Shown in pieces: positions 14,354-15,378 of a stretch of DNA of 15,378 nucleotides (position 1 is its first letter; every line of letters starts with the position of its first letter). The position numbers and the translations under genes were made by a program. Origin of the DNA: Verrucomicrobiota bacterium (GTDB taxonomy: Bacteria > Verrucomicrobiota > Verrucomicrobiia > Opitutales > UBA953); contig RDYO01000020.1 of assembly GCA_004293385.1 (NCBI GenBank), forward strand, positions 1 through 15,378, read 5' to 3'. The notes under the pieces are model-generated. The model saw only the letters and a list, made by a program, of their open reading frames with translations. It searched no databases and had not been told where the DNA came from.

Positions 14354-15378
14354 ATGGCGATCGTCCTCGGTCTGGACCTGTCCACGCAGAGCGCGACGGC
14401 GCTCGTGCTGGACACGGTGAAAGGCACGACGGTCGCCCGCGCCCGCGCGGCGTTCGGCGCCGACTTCCCCGACCGCGGACATCCGGAAGGATTCCTCCGC
14501 GGAGGGCAGGGCGGCGAAGTGCACGCCGATCCGCTCCTCTGGCTCGACGGCCTCGAGCTCGCGCTCGATCGTCTCGCCAAACTGACCGACCTCTCGAAGG
14601 TCGACGCGGTCTCGGTCTCCGGCCAGCAGCACGGCAGCGTCTATCTCGCCGCCGGCTACGAAGCCGCGCTCGCCGACGGTAATCGCGCCACGGCACTCTC
14701 CGCGAAGATCGGCCCGGTCCTCTCCCGTCGCTCTTCGCCGATCTGGATGGACTCGTCCACCGGCGCCGAATGTGCCGAGATCGCCGCCTCCCTCGGTGGC
14801 GACCAGGCCGTCTGCGACCTCACCGGCTCCGTCGCCACGATGCGTTTCACGGGTCCGCAGATCCGCCGCTTCGCCAAGCTCGAGCCTGCCGCCTGGGCCA
14901 AGACCAAGCGCGTCCACCTCGTCTCTTCCTTCTTCGCTTCGGTGCTCGCCGGCAAGGATGCCGCCATCGACACCGGTGACGGTGCGGGCATGAACCTGAT
15001 GGATATCCGCAAGGGTGATTGGGCTCCCGCCGCGCTCGCCGCGACCGCTCCCGACCTCGCCGCCAAGCTTCCGCCTGTCCGTCCCGGCTCGACCGTCGCC
15101 GGCGGCATCTCCGCTTATTTCGTCGCCCGCCACGGCTTCTCGCCGAAGTGCCAGGTCGTCATCGGCACCGGTGACAATCCTTCCAGTCTCGTCGGCATGG
15201 GCGCTTCCAAGCCCGGCAAGGTCGTCATCAGCCTCGGCACGAGCGACACGCTCTTCGCCGCGATCGAAGGCATCCGGACCGACTCCGCCGGCCTCGGCCA
15301 CGCTTTCGGTAATCCGATGGGCGGCAGCATGAGCCTCGTCTGCGTGCGCAACGGTTCGCTCGCCCGCGAAGCCATCCG
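14354..15378 (+). CDS. xylB: Xylulokinase of eukaryote-like FGGY type, 3' end outside window
   Basis: The frame runs from ATG 14354 to the window edge without a stop (341 full codons). XylB phosphorylates D-xylulose to xylulose-5-phosphate for the pentose phosphate pathway. The FGGY kinase marks seen are LGLDLSTQS with Asp8, SGQQHGSVY (Gly90-Gln91-Gln92-His93), WMDSSTGAEC (from Trp131), GTGDNPSSL with the probable catalytic base Asp274, and the phosphate-binding SLGTSDTLF (Thr296-Asp298). The catalytic Asp lies about 40 residues later than in E. coli XylB. Blocks such as LTGSVATMRFTGPQI, VHLVSSFFASVLAG, DGAGMNLMDI and CVRNGSLAREAI resemble the human XYLB/yeast xylulokinase subgroup rather than the E. 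coli type. The second half of the C-terminal domain is missing from view. It starts 4 bases after xylA and is surely cotranscribed with it. No ribosome site is visible (CTAAGGCC precedes the ATG), so translational coupling is likely. Confidence 0.93.
   Translation, partial: MAIVLGLDLSTQSATALVLDTVKGTTVARARAAFGADFPDRGHPEGFLRGGQGGEVHADPLLWLDGLELALDRLAKLTDLSKVDAVSVSGQQHGSVYLAAGYEAALADGNRATALSAKIGPVLSRRSSPIWMDSSTGAECAEIAASLGGDQAVCDLTGSVATMRFTGPQIRRFAKLEPAAWAKTKRVHLVSSFFASVLAGKDAAIDTGDGAGMNLMDIRKGDWAPAALAATAPDLAAKLPPVRPGSTVAGGISAYFVARHGFSPKCQVVIGTGDNPSSLVGMGASKPGKVVISLGTSDTLFAAIEGIRTDSAGLGHAFGNPMGGSMSLVCVRNGSLAREAI

Noticed and set aside
13015..15301. Minus-strand open frames at 13015-14580 and 14330-15301
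   Set aside because: They are antisense to xylA and xylB, whose protein signatures are unambiguous.

Overview
The window looks like a chromosomal stretch of a high-G+C bacterium of the Planctomycetota/Verrucomicrobiota group, most likely Verrucomicrobiota. The evidence is the set of secreted 'planctomycete cytochrome' (PSCyt/DUF1549/DUF1553) proteins with a DUF1501 partner and a secreted ThuA-like protein, families that are expanded in that group. Codon third positions are dominated by C and G, so long false open frames appear on the opposite strand of almost every real gene. Most starts lack a recognisable Shine-Dalgarno sequence. The taxonomic call is inference from gene content.

Left half (1-9220): five genes on the + strand that all appear to encode exported proteins, split by hairpin terminators into three apparent units. 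Unit 1 is the end of a DUF1549/DUF1553 protein that began before the window, closed by a long hairpin at 2642-2675. Unit 2 is a second, full-length paralogue (start best placed at 2781) followed by a Tat-exported DUF1501 protein, closed by a hairpin at 7420-7449. Unit 3 is a small secreted protein built of five 20-residue repeats followed by a secreted ThuA-like protein, closed by a hairpin at 9197-9220. Together they look like an envelope-located degradation or redox module with no known substrate.

Middle (9228-12891): a minus-strand gene for a 608-residue coiled-coil protein with a C-terminal NYN/PIN-like nuclease domain; a divergent plus-strand EamA-type membrane transporter; and minus-strand panC (pantothenate synthetase), whose stop codon abuts the transporter's stop with no intervening base.

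Right end (13039-15378): xylA (xylose isomerase, all expected catalytic and metal-ligand residues present) and, 4 bp downstream, xylB (xylulokinase), cut by the window end. They form a D-xylose to xylulose-5-phosphate operon. The kinase resembles the eukaryote/human-XYLB type rather than the short E. coli type.

No tRNA, rRNA, CRISPR array, insertion sequence or phage gene was seen. No gene-free stretch exceeds 300 bases. The best leads are the 20-residue repeat protein, the coiled-coil/NYN fusion, the paired di-CXXCH DUF1549/DUF1553 proteins and the eukaryote-type XylB.
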